Shown in pieces: positions 25,031-35,679 of a DNA stretch of 64,000 nucleotides. The notes under the pieces were generated by a model. It ran no database searches and was not told where the DNA came from. It saw nothing but the letters and a program-made list of their open reading frames with translations. Source of the stretch: Castanea sativa (lineage: Eukaryota > Streptophyta > Magnoliopsida > Fagales > Fagaceae); NCBI RefSeq assembly GCF_040712315.1, contig NC_134021.1, positions 28,730,001 through 28,794,000 of the forward strand, read 5' to 3'. How positions within the stretch are numbered: the first letter of the stretch is position 1; the number at the start of each line of letters is the position of its first letter. The position numbers and the translations under genes are program-made.

Positions 25031-27007
25031 ATGGGTGAGACTGGGAAGCGATATCATGGGCAGAGGGACTATGATGGGGATAAGAATCAGAAGAGACGGA
25101 TGAATGACAAAGATGAAAAGGGGAATGATGAAGTGGTTGTTTATAGAATACTATGTAGGGATGCTGTCATTGGTAGTGTTATTGGCAAGAGCGGGAAAGT
25201 CATAAATTCTATTAGGCAAGAGACGAGGGCAAAAGTTAAGGTTGTGGATCCATATCCAGGTGCTAAGGACCGTGTCATAACAATCTACTGCTATATTAAT
25301 GAAAAGGCGGAGGTTGAAATTAATGATGAGTTCAGTAACAGGGAACCTTTATGTGCTGCTCAGGATGCTCTTCTCAGAGTTCATGCTGCCATTGCAAATG
25401 CTATGGCTTCCATTGGAGATTCTGACAAGAAGCGGAAGGATAGGGAGGAATGTCAAATTCTTGTTCCATCTAGCCAATCTGCAAATATCATTGGTAAGAC
25501 TGGTGCAACAATAAAAAAACTGAGAGGTAAGACGAGGACAAACATTAAGGTCACAGCCAAGGATGCCACTGACCCAACTCATTCCTGTGCTTTCGACTTC
25601 GACAATTTTCTCATGGTTAGTATTACTATACCTCGTTATTCCCTTGATATTATCAATCTTTTTACTTATAAAAAAAAGTATTACTATAACTCATTCAATT
25701 GCTTTTTATACCATTTTTGTTGAAGTTTGTTATAGGTTTTGTGTTGATCTTTTCCCTTCTATTTTTTCCAGCATCTCGTGAGAAATGTTACAAGCAGATT
25801 CAAGCTGCCATAGCAAAGTTCCGAGAGATTAAGGAGAACATCAATGAGGGACTGAAATTTTATGTTACTCTACAGGTTAGAATTGTTTGGTTAGACTGTG
25901 TGGTGCAAGTATTTATTTAATAAAGTTATTGTTCAACTATACGCTTGCTCCTCTTTGTAGCTGTGGGTGAGATTTAATATTATTGATGTGCATAGATCTC
26001 TCCTTGTGAGCATGTGTACGTGATTTTTTCATTATTGAAATTGGGGAGTTTTTAGAAGCGACTCGTTATTTTGTCTGCACCATAAATTTTAGTTTTTTAG
26101 TTTTTTTTTTTGGGGAGATGTGTATCTTTTGGTCCTAGGTGGCATATTAGTATTGGTAATCATGGTAATGCATTTGGTGTGGAGTGAGAGGGAGGAATTC
26201 CTTCCACTTTTAAATTGGTGTGGAGATTCCAGTTATGGAGTTGAAATGTTCTTTTTTGAGAGTCAGAGTGTTGTATGAGTAGTTCTTTACTCTTGGAACT
26301 AGGGATGAGCATTCCATTATAGATTATATAGACTATTTCTTTTAGAGCATTATTTTTTGTTGGACTCTCTTCCTAATTCTTTAGGAATGTTTGTAACTTG
26401 TATATACATCATGTGTTTGCAAGATTTTCTTTTTTCAATAGAATTAACATAAAAAAGAGTGGATAAATGAGCTGTCTTTTTTCAACAGGATGCAATCACA
26501 AATGTAAAGCAGCAATGCAGCGATTTTGTCATGACTAGAAACATCCAGTGCCGGGAAATGACTGAAGATGTGCAAAGACAAATGGCGGGCCTCAATTTCC
26601 AGGATAATAAAAACGCAAGTGCTTACAACAACTACCCTTCAGTAGGACATAAGAATCAAAGATCCAATTCACAACAGCAAGCAGATCCTCGGCCACAAGC
26701 ACCTTCCTATCAGCCACCAGAGCAGCCTACAATGCCTGGGTATGGTCCCCCACAAGCTGATTATAGCTCGCCACAGGTGCCTTCTCCTTACCATGTTCCA
26801 CCTGCTTCTGTTCCATATCCACATCCTCAGGCCCAACAGCAGCAGTCACATGCAAGCCATGAGTATGGCCAACCTGCTTATCCGGGGTGGCGAGATCCAT
26901 ACTACAATGCCCATGCACAACAATCTGGATCTCATCCTCGGCCTCCTTACACCATCCCAGCTCCATACCCTCCTCCTTACCAAAGTGGCTACTATAAGCA
27001 ACAATAA
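25031..27007 (+). CDS. Chimeric gene: KH-domain N-terminus fused to ALIX/BRO1-like C-terminus
   Basis: Exon 1 (25031-25619) encodes MGETGKRYHGQRDYDGDKNQ and two KH domains, with GxxG loops GKSG (residues ~54-57) and GKTG (~156-159), as in plant poly(C)-binding-like KH proteins such as At4g18375. It stops after 'CAFDFDNFLM', where the parental KH2 would continue. Exons 2 and 3 (25772-25875, 26489-27007) encode the end of the ALIX/BRO1 V-domain (SREKCYKQIQAAIAKFREIK, 'DAITNVKQQCSDFVMTRNIQ') and its Pro/Gln/Tyr-rich tail ending 'PPYQSGYYKQQ'. Using the donor A|GTATTA at 25620 the junction is in frame (V-T-S-R-E-K) and predicts about 403 residues. An upstream acceptor at 25010 suggests a captured 5' untranslated exon. 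The parents are an RNA-binding protein and an ESCRT-associated sorting protein, so the product would be new. Expression is unknown. Confidence 0.8.
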
Positions 27008-27394
27008 TGTAGCTGTGTATCATCTATCCATTTTGGCTATATAATTTGATTGCTTTTGATATGTAATCTGTCACTTTGTTCCATCCTTGGTTAAATGGAT
27101 TGGATTTAGCTAGATCTTATTTATGGTCGTATAGCCTCTTGATAATCCGTATGCTGGTTTGTGAAATGCTTTGTATGTGAATTGCATAGCTTGTAGTTGG
27201 ATTTTTCTGTGTATAGCTTTTAAATTATGTTGAGATTTACCGCAATCATACTAATTTGATAAATAAAAATCATCTATTTTACTTTTTGTGTTCCATTTAT
27301 GCTTCTATCAAAAGTAAAATTATTAGTACTATGATTTTGTGAGGTTGACACGTAGGGCTTGTGACAGGAAACCACCCAAAAAAAAAACTTAAAA

Positions 27395-27560
27395 AAACCT
27401 ATAAATCGAGTTCATTGAACTTGATTTATATGGCCTTATAAATCGAGTTCATTGAACTCGATTTATGTTGCTATAAATCGAGTACTATGGACTCGAGTTC
27501 TACATTGAGTACTCGACTCCCAGAGTGTCCAGGCAGAGAGTTGGGACAAAATCGATCCCT
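27395..27560. repeat. Internal cluster of AAATCGAGT palindromes
   Basis: Three imperfect palindromes (27405-27429, 27439-27465, 27474-27500) of the same type as in the terminal repeats, then a related ATCGAT-containing piece. It lacks the TTTCAAACAAATTTGG block of the true ends, so it is an internal or remnant end. It separates the chimera from the transposase 3' side. Confidence 0.7.
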
Positions 27561-27568
27561 ATGAAGTC

Positions 27569-28028
27569 GATTTTTATGTTTTTTTTTTTTTTTTCCTTCT
27601 TACTTTTTTTCGTATCCTTTTTTTGCTTGGATTTGTTTTTCCGTTTTTTTTCTTGCTGTTATTTTTCCTTTCTTTTGCTTACTTTTTTTTCTTACCTTTT
27701 TTTTTTTCCTTTCTTTTTGCTTACTTTTTTTTTCCTTTCTTTTGCGTACTTTTTTTTCTTACCTTTTATATTCTTACTTTTTTTTCCCTTTCTTTTGCTT
27801 ACTTTTTTTTCTTACCTTGTTTTTTTCCTTTCTTTTTGCTTACTTTTTTTTTCCTTTCTTTTGCTTACTTTTTTTTCTTACCTTTTTTTTTCTTACCTTT
27901 TTTTTTCTTACCTTATTCTTTGCTTACTATTTTTTTCCTTTTTTTTGCTTACTATTTTTTTTTCCTTTTTTTCTTACTTTTTTTTTTCCTTTTTTTTTTC
28001 TTCCTTTATTTTTCTTACTTTTTTTTCC
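27569..28028. repeat. Pyrimidine-only minisatellite
   Basis: About 460 bp almost free of purines on the plus strand, built from variants of CCTTTCTTTTGCTTAC and T(8)CTTACC arranged in a higher-order repeat. All reading frames here are artefacts of the T-richness. Confidence 0.9.
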
Positions 28029-28545
28029 CTGTAGTGCAGAAACACGATATTTTGCTCTCTCTATTCAGTATGTTAACTGAAGAATAAGCAAAACTTTTAG
28101 AAAACCACCTTATTGGTTATTTTCCTTCCTTACAAGTAATGCCACCATCAACTTAACAAGACTAAAAACTATAAAAAATAAGTGAACAATGTCATGCAGA
28201 GTAAAAATAAGATAAGACTTGACGAAAATAAGGTCGTAAAAGAATCCAAAGCTATACAGATGAGGAAGAAAATGGGTACATTGGATACAGAATACTTCGA
28301 TTACAAGTGCATTCAGTGCTAAAAGAAAATAATAATTGTGCCGATACAACCCAGTAGTAAGTTCGAATACACAATAAAGAGAACCACAATTTACATCTAC
28401 AATGGCATTCCAAAATCGAGAATCTGCATACTTGAGAAAAATTGAAATATTGTCGTTAGATACCAACAGCCAAAACAATGGTACTAATCTACGTAACTTG
28501 GATAATTGATACAATCATGACATTTTATATAAAAACATCACTTAC

Positions 28546-31359
28546 CTAGGTTGGGTCAGTATTGCTTGTCGAAGCCCCACGGGAAAGCGGACATCTTCTA
28601 CGGTTATGCCCATGTTGATGACATAGTCCACAGCTCTGCTTTTGTTGAATCTCCCTCAAGTCAGAATCTAGCCTTTGGCTTCCCGGTTTTCGCCGGACCC
28701 CATCCATCTCATTCCGTATCATAGACTTCACAGGTCGACCTTTGGCCCGCAACAGGTCTGGGTCAGGCACCCACTTTGGACCTTCCACATCCCTCCACAA
28801 TGACTCTGACTTTGGCACCACAAATTGGTGTGAGTAGGTGCAAATGGCGTTGTCCAAACTATAACATGGGTCAATATATGCACTTGCATCTTACCCCATG
28901 TACTGAAGAACTGTAATCGCATGTGAACAAGGGATCTTTCGATTTTGCCACTTTCCACAACCACATGTTCTGGCCAATATGTTTATTTCATGACTATGTT
29001 GTCCCCCTCCAGAGCTATGGATGTTGTACGCAGTCGTTACTTGATATACACCATGGACATTATTAAACGGCCTTACTTGGTGTGTTTTAGATTTTTTCAA
29101 ATTTGCATCAAAGATTTCTAAGGCATATTTACTCCACACCTTGCCCTCCAAGAGATCATGAGTAATTTTTTTGTGTCGATCATGGAAATACGCGACAAGT
29201 TTGCCCCAAGTGAATTCAACCAGTGCAGCAATGGGCAGGCCACGAGCACCTTTGAGTACTCCATTGAAGCACTCCGAGACATTGGTTGTCATAGCCCCAT
29301 AATGGTATCCACCATCACGTAGCTGGGTCCACTTCTCTATATCCTCTTTCATTAGATATGTGTATGGCATGATGGATGGGTCAGGTTCACTTACCTGTTG
29401 TTTAGTGGCTGATTTCTTCCTAAGGGCCTCGATCTCGGCTTCCTTGATAGGTTGCATGTACAACTCAAATTTAGCTTCCTGAGTAGCATACCCCTCTTTC
29501 AAGGCCAATGACTTTAAAGTGGCTTCTTGAAAATGCGTGTTGAAGTTGCTAGCAACATGTCGAAAGCAATATCTGTGGTATACTCGTACTCGTCCATGAT
29601 CATTTCTAGGCCAGTTTGCAATTGCGTTTCGAATACCCTTATGTCGGTCAGAAATTATGCACATGTCCTTATTTGCTATCACATCCCCCAGTGCAAACCT
29701 GACGCAATCTAAAAACCACCTCCAACTAGGCCCTGACTCTTTGTCCACAACAGCAAAGGCGAGAGGCAAAACCTTGTTGTTGGCATCGGTGGCCATTGCA
29801 ATCATCAACACCCTTCGATATTTACCATACAAATGGGTCCCATCAATACTGATTACTGGCTTACAATGTCTGAATCCTTCAATGCAAGGAGCGAAAGCCC
29901 AAAATACATATCGCAATATTGTAACACCTTCCTCCCTTGGTTCAGTGAGATACCAGTACCGGGTGCCAGCTTCTTGATCCAAGTATGCCAACAACAACTT
30001 TTTCAGCCTTTCGTAAGACTCTTCCCAATCGCCGAATATCTTTGCAATAGCCCTTTGTTTCGCATCTCATATCTTATAGTAAGAAAGCTTATGTTCATAA
30101 TACTTCCCTTTGATGTAATCTCTAAGGTGTTGAATTGTTGCCATGTGATTTTCTCGCAACATTGGAACAAATTCTGCTGTAAGAAAATTACAATCCATCA
30201 TTCTACCATCAAGAGCCATGCCAAGGGTCATACAACTGTGAGGACCCCCATAAGATGTGACCATCCATGTTCCCTGTTTAGGCTTCATGACTGCTCCAAC
30301 GTACCACTTGCATGACCCATCCATGCATTTCACATACAGTCTACTTTTGGTCGACCTACTAGTCAGAAAGTTTCTGTTATGCTTTGCGGCATAAATTGTT
30401 AATGCACGTTTCACCGCTTCTTTATTCGCAAAAATCAACCCCGTACAAAAATTCATGTTCGCATTCCAAGAAGAAGCAAATGCTTGCTCACCAACTTCAG
30501 GATCAACCATATTTTCCCAAGTATTTTTATAAAATGATAAGGCGGGAGGTTCATAAACGGGGGTTGCATTTGTAACATGCTAAACTCTAATAGTAGGGTT
30601 TGCATCATCTTCATCACATTCATCCATATCATCAACATTAGGATTGAGAGTAATTTCATGGTCATCAACACCCCTATCAAAGTCACATCGCTCAATCCTC
30701 TCTTCGTACTCATCTCTATCGTCAAGATCTTCCCCAACACAGTGTTCGTCTTCATCTTCAACTACTGGAACTGTAGAGGATTCACCTCGATGTATACACA
30801 ATTGATCTTCATATCTATTGCCAGGTTCGCTCTCAACTGTTCTTGGTGTCTCTTGAAAAGGGGGTGTATAGCCTCCCAACGTAGTGCATTGATCATCTAG
30901 GACTGCAAACTGTAGAGATGTAGTTGTTTGTACAATATCCTCTGCGCCGACTTCTGCACACGGCTCCAAACTAACGTACAACTCAAAATTTGCTACTTGT
31001 TCCCATTGACGCATCTTGTGAAACATGAACTTCACATGTTTGTCTTCTGTTATCGCCATATATCTGTAATTAATGCATTGATTGAGGACTTCATGTGGAG
31101 AATGGAAAGTAATATGTATGTCATGCAAAGCAGGGTTTAGTTGCAGCTCTTCCATAATTTTTATCTTCAAATCACTCAAGGTCTTTAACTTATGGCGTAT
31201 CATCATATAACAGCACTGGATACCCGGACCTTGAAATGGAAATCCGTCATAAAGGTTGGCATTGCTAAGGGATCCACCGTAGTATATATTTATATAGATC
31301 ATTATCAACCTATAGATCATCAAGTGCAATTGTGTTAGTGACAAATTTATAACTCTCAA
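28546..31359 (-). pseudogene. MURA-type MULE transposase with three in-frame stops
   Basis: One continuous minus-strand frame of about 937 codons, broken by TAG (30580-30582), TGA (30067-30069, probably from a Trp codon in KIWDAKQ) and TAA (28891-28893). Order: PB1-like N-terminal part; acidic stretch (D/E-rich, ~residues 190-259); MuDR DNA-binding region with C-x5-C-x(n)-H-x-C residues; DDE catalytic domain with D in 'SIDGTHLYGKY', D in CIISDRHKGI and E in TNVSECFNG; SWIM finger CGCGKWQNRKIPCSH; zinc knuckle CGLCHQHGHNRRRC. It moves the element by cutting at the terminal repeats. All catalytic residues remain, so decay is recent and slight. The real start may be a Met slightly inside (MIYINIYYGG). 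It is read inward from the right terminal repeat. Confidence 0.9.
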
Positions 31360-32277
31360 TCAACATCAATCACAAAACTTTGGGTATGACATGCCAACAA
31401 TACTAACCTCAACCAAATTTGCATATACTCACATCCAAATCATTCTAGAGGCATGACTTTCAAAACCCATTCAAATAAGATATGATGAACAAAAATATTA
31501 TAGCAACTAGTTACCCATTGAAATCTTTGTTACAAATCTGAAACAACTATATCTTGAAATAATTTATACTAAAAAGACTATAATGGGTGTCTTAGGTATC
31601 AAACTCATAATCCATTTCATACCAATGACAAAAACCTAAAAGTACTAAATATTCCTAACAATTGATCACAATATTTAGTACTAAATATTCCCAATATTAA
31701 TTTAAAAAAAAAACCTAGCATAATCACAATATTTGGTACTAAATATTTCCCCAATACTAAATATTCCCAATAATTAATCACAATATTAATTTTTTTAAAA
31801 ACCCTAGAAAATAATTTAATCACAATATTTACACTAACAAAAAATAAGCAAATATTCCCAATATGTTGTAATAACATAATTAATCACAATATTTGGTACT
31901 AAAAATTCCCAATTTACAATCACAATATTAATTTCCTAAAAAAAACTTAGCAAATAATTTAATCACAATATTTACACTAACAAAAAAAAAATATTTCCAA
32001 ATATGTTGTAATAACATTAATCACAATATTTAGTACTAAGTATTTCCAATAATTAATCATAATAATAATTAAAAAAAAACTAACAAATAATCACAATATA
32101 CTAACAAACTACCCACAATATACTAACAAATAAATTAATCACAATATTTTACACTAACAAACAAAAAAACAAAAAATTTTCCTAATATGTTCTAATTGTT
32201 TCTTAAAAAAATAACCTAGCAAACAACCACTATATTTAACTAACAAAAAATATTATCACTATTGTAAAAAACATTAC
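31360..32277 (-). other. Intron in the transposase leader, AT-rich
   Basis: Contains dozens of near-copies of AATCACAATATTTAGTACTA and ACTAACAAA between 31660 and 32260, a degenerate short tandem array. No gene was seen. It lies between the donor at 32277 and the transposase frame. Confidence 0.5.
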
Positions 32278-32470
32278 CTGAGAGTTGATGAAAGTTGAGT
32301 GTGATTGTTGTGTGAGTGATGAAGTAAGTTGTGTGAGTGATGAGGGTTGTGTGAGTGGTGCTACTGTGAGAGCAGAAGAGAAATGAGAGCATAACAGAGG
32401 GTGTGAGCCGGGTAAGGGGGAAAAAGGTCCCAGTTGGGACCCACATGACACGTGGATGGGTTGGGGACCA
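32278..32470 (-). promoter_or_regulatory. Spliced leader at the right end (transposase side)
   Basis: On the minus strand a CTCACACAAC-rich tract ends CAACTCTCAG|GTAATG. It mirrors the left-end leader (8900-9272) and fits the 5' untranslated exon of the transposase transcript. Confidence 0.5.
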
Positions 32471-32639
32471 TTCCCAGAAATCGAGTTCAGGAGACTCGAT
32501 TTTTAGAAGCAAATAAATCGAGTCTCTTTTACTTGAGTTATGTCCACGTGCCCGAAAACCATGGGGACCAAAAATCGAGTCTAGTAGACTCGATTTACTT
32601 TAAAGTGCTCACGTGCGCCCGTGACCATATGTGGAAATT

Positions 32640-32887
32640 GGAAATCGAGTTCATTGAACTCGATTTGTGTGACCAAAAATCGAGTTCATTGAACTTGATT
32701 TTTGTGTCTACGTGGACTCTTGTCCAGCTCAGCGAGTGCCGCGATGGAGAAATTGAGAACAACGCATTTGATTTATAAGCCTAAAATCGAGTCCATTGGA
32801 CTCAATTTGATAGAAACCAAATTTGTTTCAAACCTTTGCTTACTAATGATATAGTTTGAGTTTTTTAGTTACTTCTGAAAAAACGCC
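32640..32887 (-). repeat. Right terminal inverted repeat of the 24-kb MULE
   Basis: The reverse complement of the left repeat, including CCAGCTCAGCGAGTGCCGCG and CCAAATTTGTTTCAAACC. It holds AAATCGAGT palindromes at 32642-32666, 32677-32701 and 32782-32807, with three more just inside (32480-32605). Confidence 0.8.
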
Positions 32888-33229
32888 GTGTTTGGTGCTT
32901 TGTTTTATAAAATAGTGGTTCAGAGTTAAAAATCATTACACGTATTTTCAGTTTTTTTTTTTACACGTGTTCCCACAAAACAAGGGAAGTCTCTTACCAA
33001 ACCAGCCTTTCACTTCTTGACTAATGGTTTTTTTTTTCCTTAAAGAAAAAAATTGGGGCATCTGCGCTAGCCGCATCTGCGCTATACGTTAAAAAGACTA
33101 GTCACAATTGAGGCTCCTTGTAATTGTTAATAAAGCCCAGTTCAACCCAGTAAATACCCGGTGTGGGACTCATCACACACCCACACACATCACACAATCA
33201 ATCAAATTGGGACATCACAGTTGGAGTGA

Positions 33230-34150
33230 AAACAAGGGAGAGAGGAAAATAGAGGAGAAAATGTTTTTTTTTCCTTGTTTGGTTTGGGAGAGAAAACTGA
33301 AGGGAGAGAAAATAAGGGAGAAAACACGTCACTTGGGCCCACAAAAATTCATCTCCCTAAATCGGGAAGAAAACAAAGGCGAGAAATAGCTTCAATCCTG
33401 AAATGATGCATATACCCCTTAGATTGTCCATCTCAGTCAAGACTGAGTCAAAGGCAAGTTGTTGTTGTCCTCCACGTAGATCATTAGCCAAGTCGTCGTC
33501 ACCCTTTGCCGCCCACAAAATTTCACGCCGTTAAATTCGCCACCCAAAATCATGTATCCTAAAAACACCCTCTTAACCGTTTTCAAAATCTTATTCTAAA
33601 CCAAGAAAATAGAATACAGTTTTTTGAAAACTATATTTAAAAAATATTAGTCAAACAATAAATTCAAGTGTGGACCTACCATTTTATAGATTGCAAAACA
33701 AAAAACTATTTAAATACTCTTACCAAACAAGCCCTAACAAAATTAGATTCACTTGCTTATAAATATATTTATATATTTGTGGGTAATATAATTAAATATA
33801 AAAAATATAATATTTTATATAATAAGGGTATAAAAGTAAATTTTTACCAACTATATTTTTCATAATCTCATTTTTCTTCTCAACCAAATAAAGGAGTTTT
33901 CCATCCCTCCACTTTTTCCATCTCTCTAACCAAACACACATAAAGGAAAACTAAATCTTTTCTATCCTTTTACTTTTTTATCATCCCACTATTTTCTACC
34001 CTTCTACTTTTCCATCTCTTAAACCAAACAAGCCTTATGCTCCATCATTTTGTCTTCCTCCTCTCCTCTCCAACCAAACACCATTTTCTCTTATATTTTC
34101 TCTTCTTTCATCTCTTTTCTCCAATCAAACAGACCCAAAATGCTAAAATA
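33230..34150. mobile_element. MITE-like element with GGAGAGAAAA-type inverted ends
   Basis: The left part carries repeated GGGAGAGAAAA and TTGTTTGGTTTGGGAGAGAA; the right part carries their complements (TTTTCTCTCC-like, CTCCAACCAAACACCATTTT). This arrangement is typical of a non-autonomous DNA transposon in eudicots. Exact ends and target duplication were not resolved. Confidence 0.45.
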
Positions 34151-34574
34151 AAAATAATGTCAAACGTAGAGATCACTACCATGCACCATTGGCGTGATGG
34201 TCACTCCATAAGTATAAGTATTTGTAGAGTGTAGGGGGCAAAAGATGAGGTTCAAGTCTCCAGGAGTGAGCATCACATACATATACATATATATTAGGCT
34301 AGAATAGAATTCTATCTTGTATAACAAAAAAATTAAAAAAAAAATAATTTTGGGGGGACGAGGATCCAAAACAATTGATAAAATAGATAAGGGCATTTCT
34401 GAAGAGTTAAACCTCGAGAAATATTGGCAGAATTCCCTCGGAAAGTACTTACCTAACTCATGTAGAAGCTAAACGACCAAGGGTTTTTGGGAAGTACAAA
34501 GAAAGGAGAGAAATTATATAAAGCCCTTATCTTTATATAGGTAAGTACTTATAAAGCTAAACGAGAAAGGCTAA

Positions 34575-34958
34575 CCCTTGATCCAGATGCTTCTTGGCTT
34601 TATATAGTTAGCCCTTATCTTTAGCCCTTATCTGTAGAAGCTAAACGAGAGTTGGAGTTAGGAGCACAACATACACTAAGGGTGGAAAAGGGTGACTTGG
34701 AGTTGAGCAAGAAAGAAAGGAAAAATGAAGGACAAAGCAACCATCCCATCCGCATTCAATGCACTGCAACCACTTAGCTGACTGCACTAATGGGGAAATG
34801 ACTTTGAACAGTGCCCACATAGTTCATAACATAGTGTAAAAGTCTTCTAGCAAGGCCTTGATGAGACTATCAAGAAAGTTTGATCCTAATCCTCCAAATG
34901 TAGATTCCAAATGCATTTTGGCTAACTATATAAAGCCAAGAAGCATCTGGATCAAGGG
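34575..34958. repeat. Perfect 39-bp inverted repeat with 306-bp loop
   Basis: The arm at 34575-34613 (starting CCCTTGATCCAGATGCTTCT) is exactly the reverse complement of 34920-34958. Outside the arms, the direct repeat AAGAAAGGAGAGAAATTAT occurs at about 34499-34517 and 34976-34994. No gene was seen in 34150-35470 otherwise. Confidence 0.85.
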
Positions 34959-35219
34959 GGAGTTTTTGGGAAAAAAAGAAAGGAGAGAAATTATCCAATT
35001 GTAACCTCATCCTTAGACTAAACCCAAGGATGAACACTTAGCCATTTCAAGGCTTTACCTTATTGAATACAATCATATTACGCTATAGTTTGATGTGATT
35101 ATGGTTATTTTTCTTTTAACGGGCATTTAAAAGTTGACCTTGCATCTCGCCTCTAACAAATAAATTGTATAAGCAAAAAGTTACACATCAAAACCCGATT
35201 TACTCATTAGTTTCGCTTT

Positions 35220-35238
35220 CCCCCCCCCCCCCCCCCCC
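35220..35238. repeat. Poly-C tract
   Basis: About 19 consecutive C followed by ACAATAATAATAATAATT. Confidence 0.9.
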
Positions 35239-35679
35239 ACAATAATAATAATAATTTAGAGACCAAAATTGTAATTTAATATTTTTTTTCTTTTTTTTTT
35301 GTCTTTTTTTTTAAATTAAATTAAAATTTTTTTTTCTATTTCAATAGTCAAATTAGTTTTAAATATTTAATTTATGTCAATTCAGTCTTTCACTCAGCCA
35401 AAATAATACAATCTGATCATTTTCCTTTTAAACATCCTTATTTTAATTTAAATTTTAACCCAAAGCATTCATGAGATGATAGCATTGGCATCAAGTATGC
35501 CGAATGCTAAAATTTTAGCATTTGGCACACCAAATACCAAAAAAACGCCTTCATCACACGTGGCATGCCAAATTATTTTAACACATGCTACAATTTCTCT
35601 CCCCTCTCTACTAACTCTCTTTATTTCTAGCTATGTGCTATTTTTTTTTAATTTCTCTCTCCTCTCTACTAACTATCAA

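Larger units (their letters stand above)
8649..32887. mobile_element. Giant gene-carrying Mutator-like element (~24 kb)
   Basis: The element is defined by inverted terminal repeats at 8649-8890 and 32640-32887 and by the direct repeat GTGTTTGGTG immediately outside (8639-8648 and 32888-32897). The right end contains a MURA-type transposase read inward. The rest contains, all on the plus strand, an SLX1 exon, a PMD gene, a kinase pseudogene and a KH-ALIX chimera. MULEs that pick up host gene pieces (Pack-MULEs) are well known in plants; at this size and cargo number it would be exceptional. The weak points are that the outermost ~15 bp of the two ends match poorly and that GTGTTTGGT also occurs at the ends of some plant MITEs, so the duplication could be accidental. 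A composite of two related elements that each kept one end is the main alternative. Confidence 0.62.

Noticed and set aside
27405..27500. Regularly spaced palindromic repeats that look CRISPR-like
   Set aside because: Spacing is irregular, the repeats are self-complementary MULE end motifs, and the DNA is a plant nuclear genome.
27525..28087. Long open frames rich in F/L/S over the T-rich tract
   Set aside because: They are a by-product of pyrimidine-only DNA; three overlapping frames look equally good and none has a protein-like pattern.
29527..30315. Plus-strand frames opposite the transposase
   Set aside because: They are shadows of the minus-strand transposase, which carries clear DDE and SWIM motifs.
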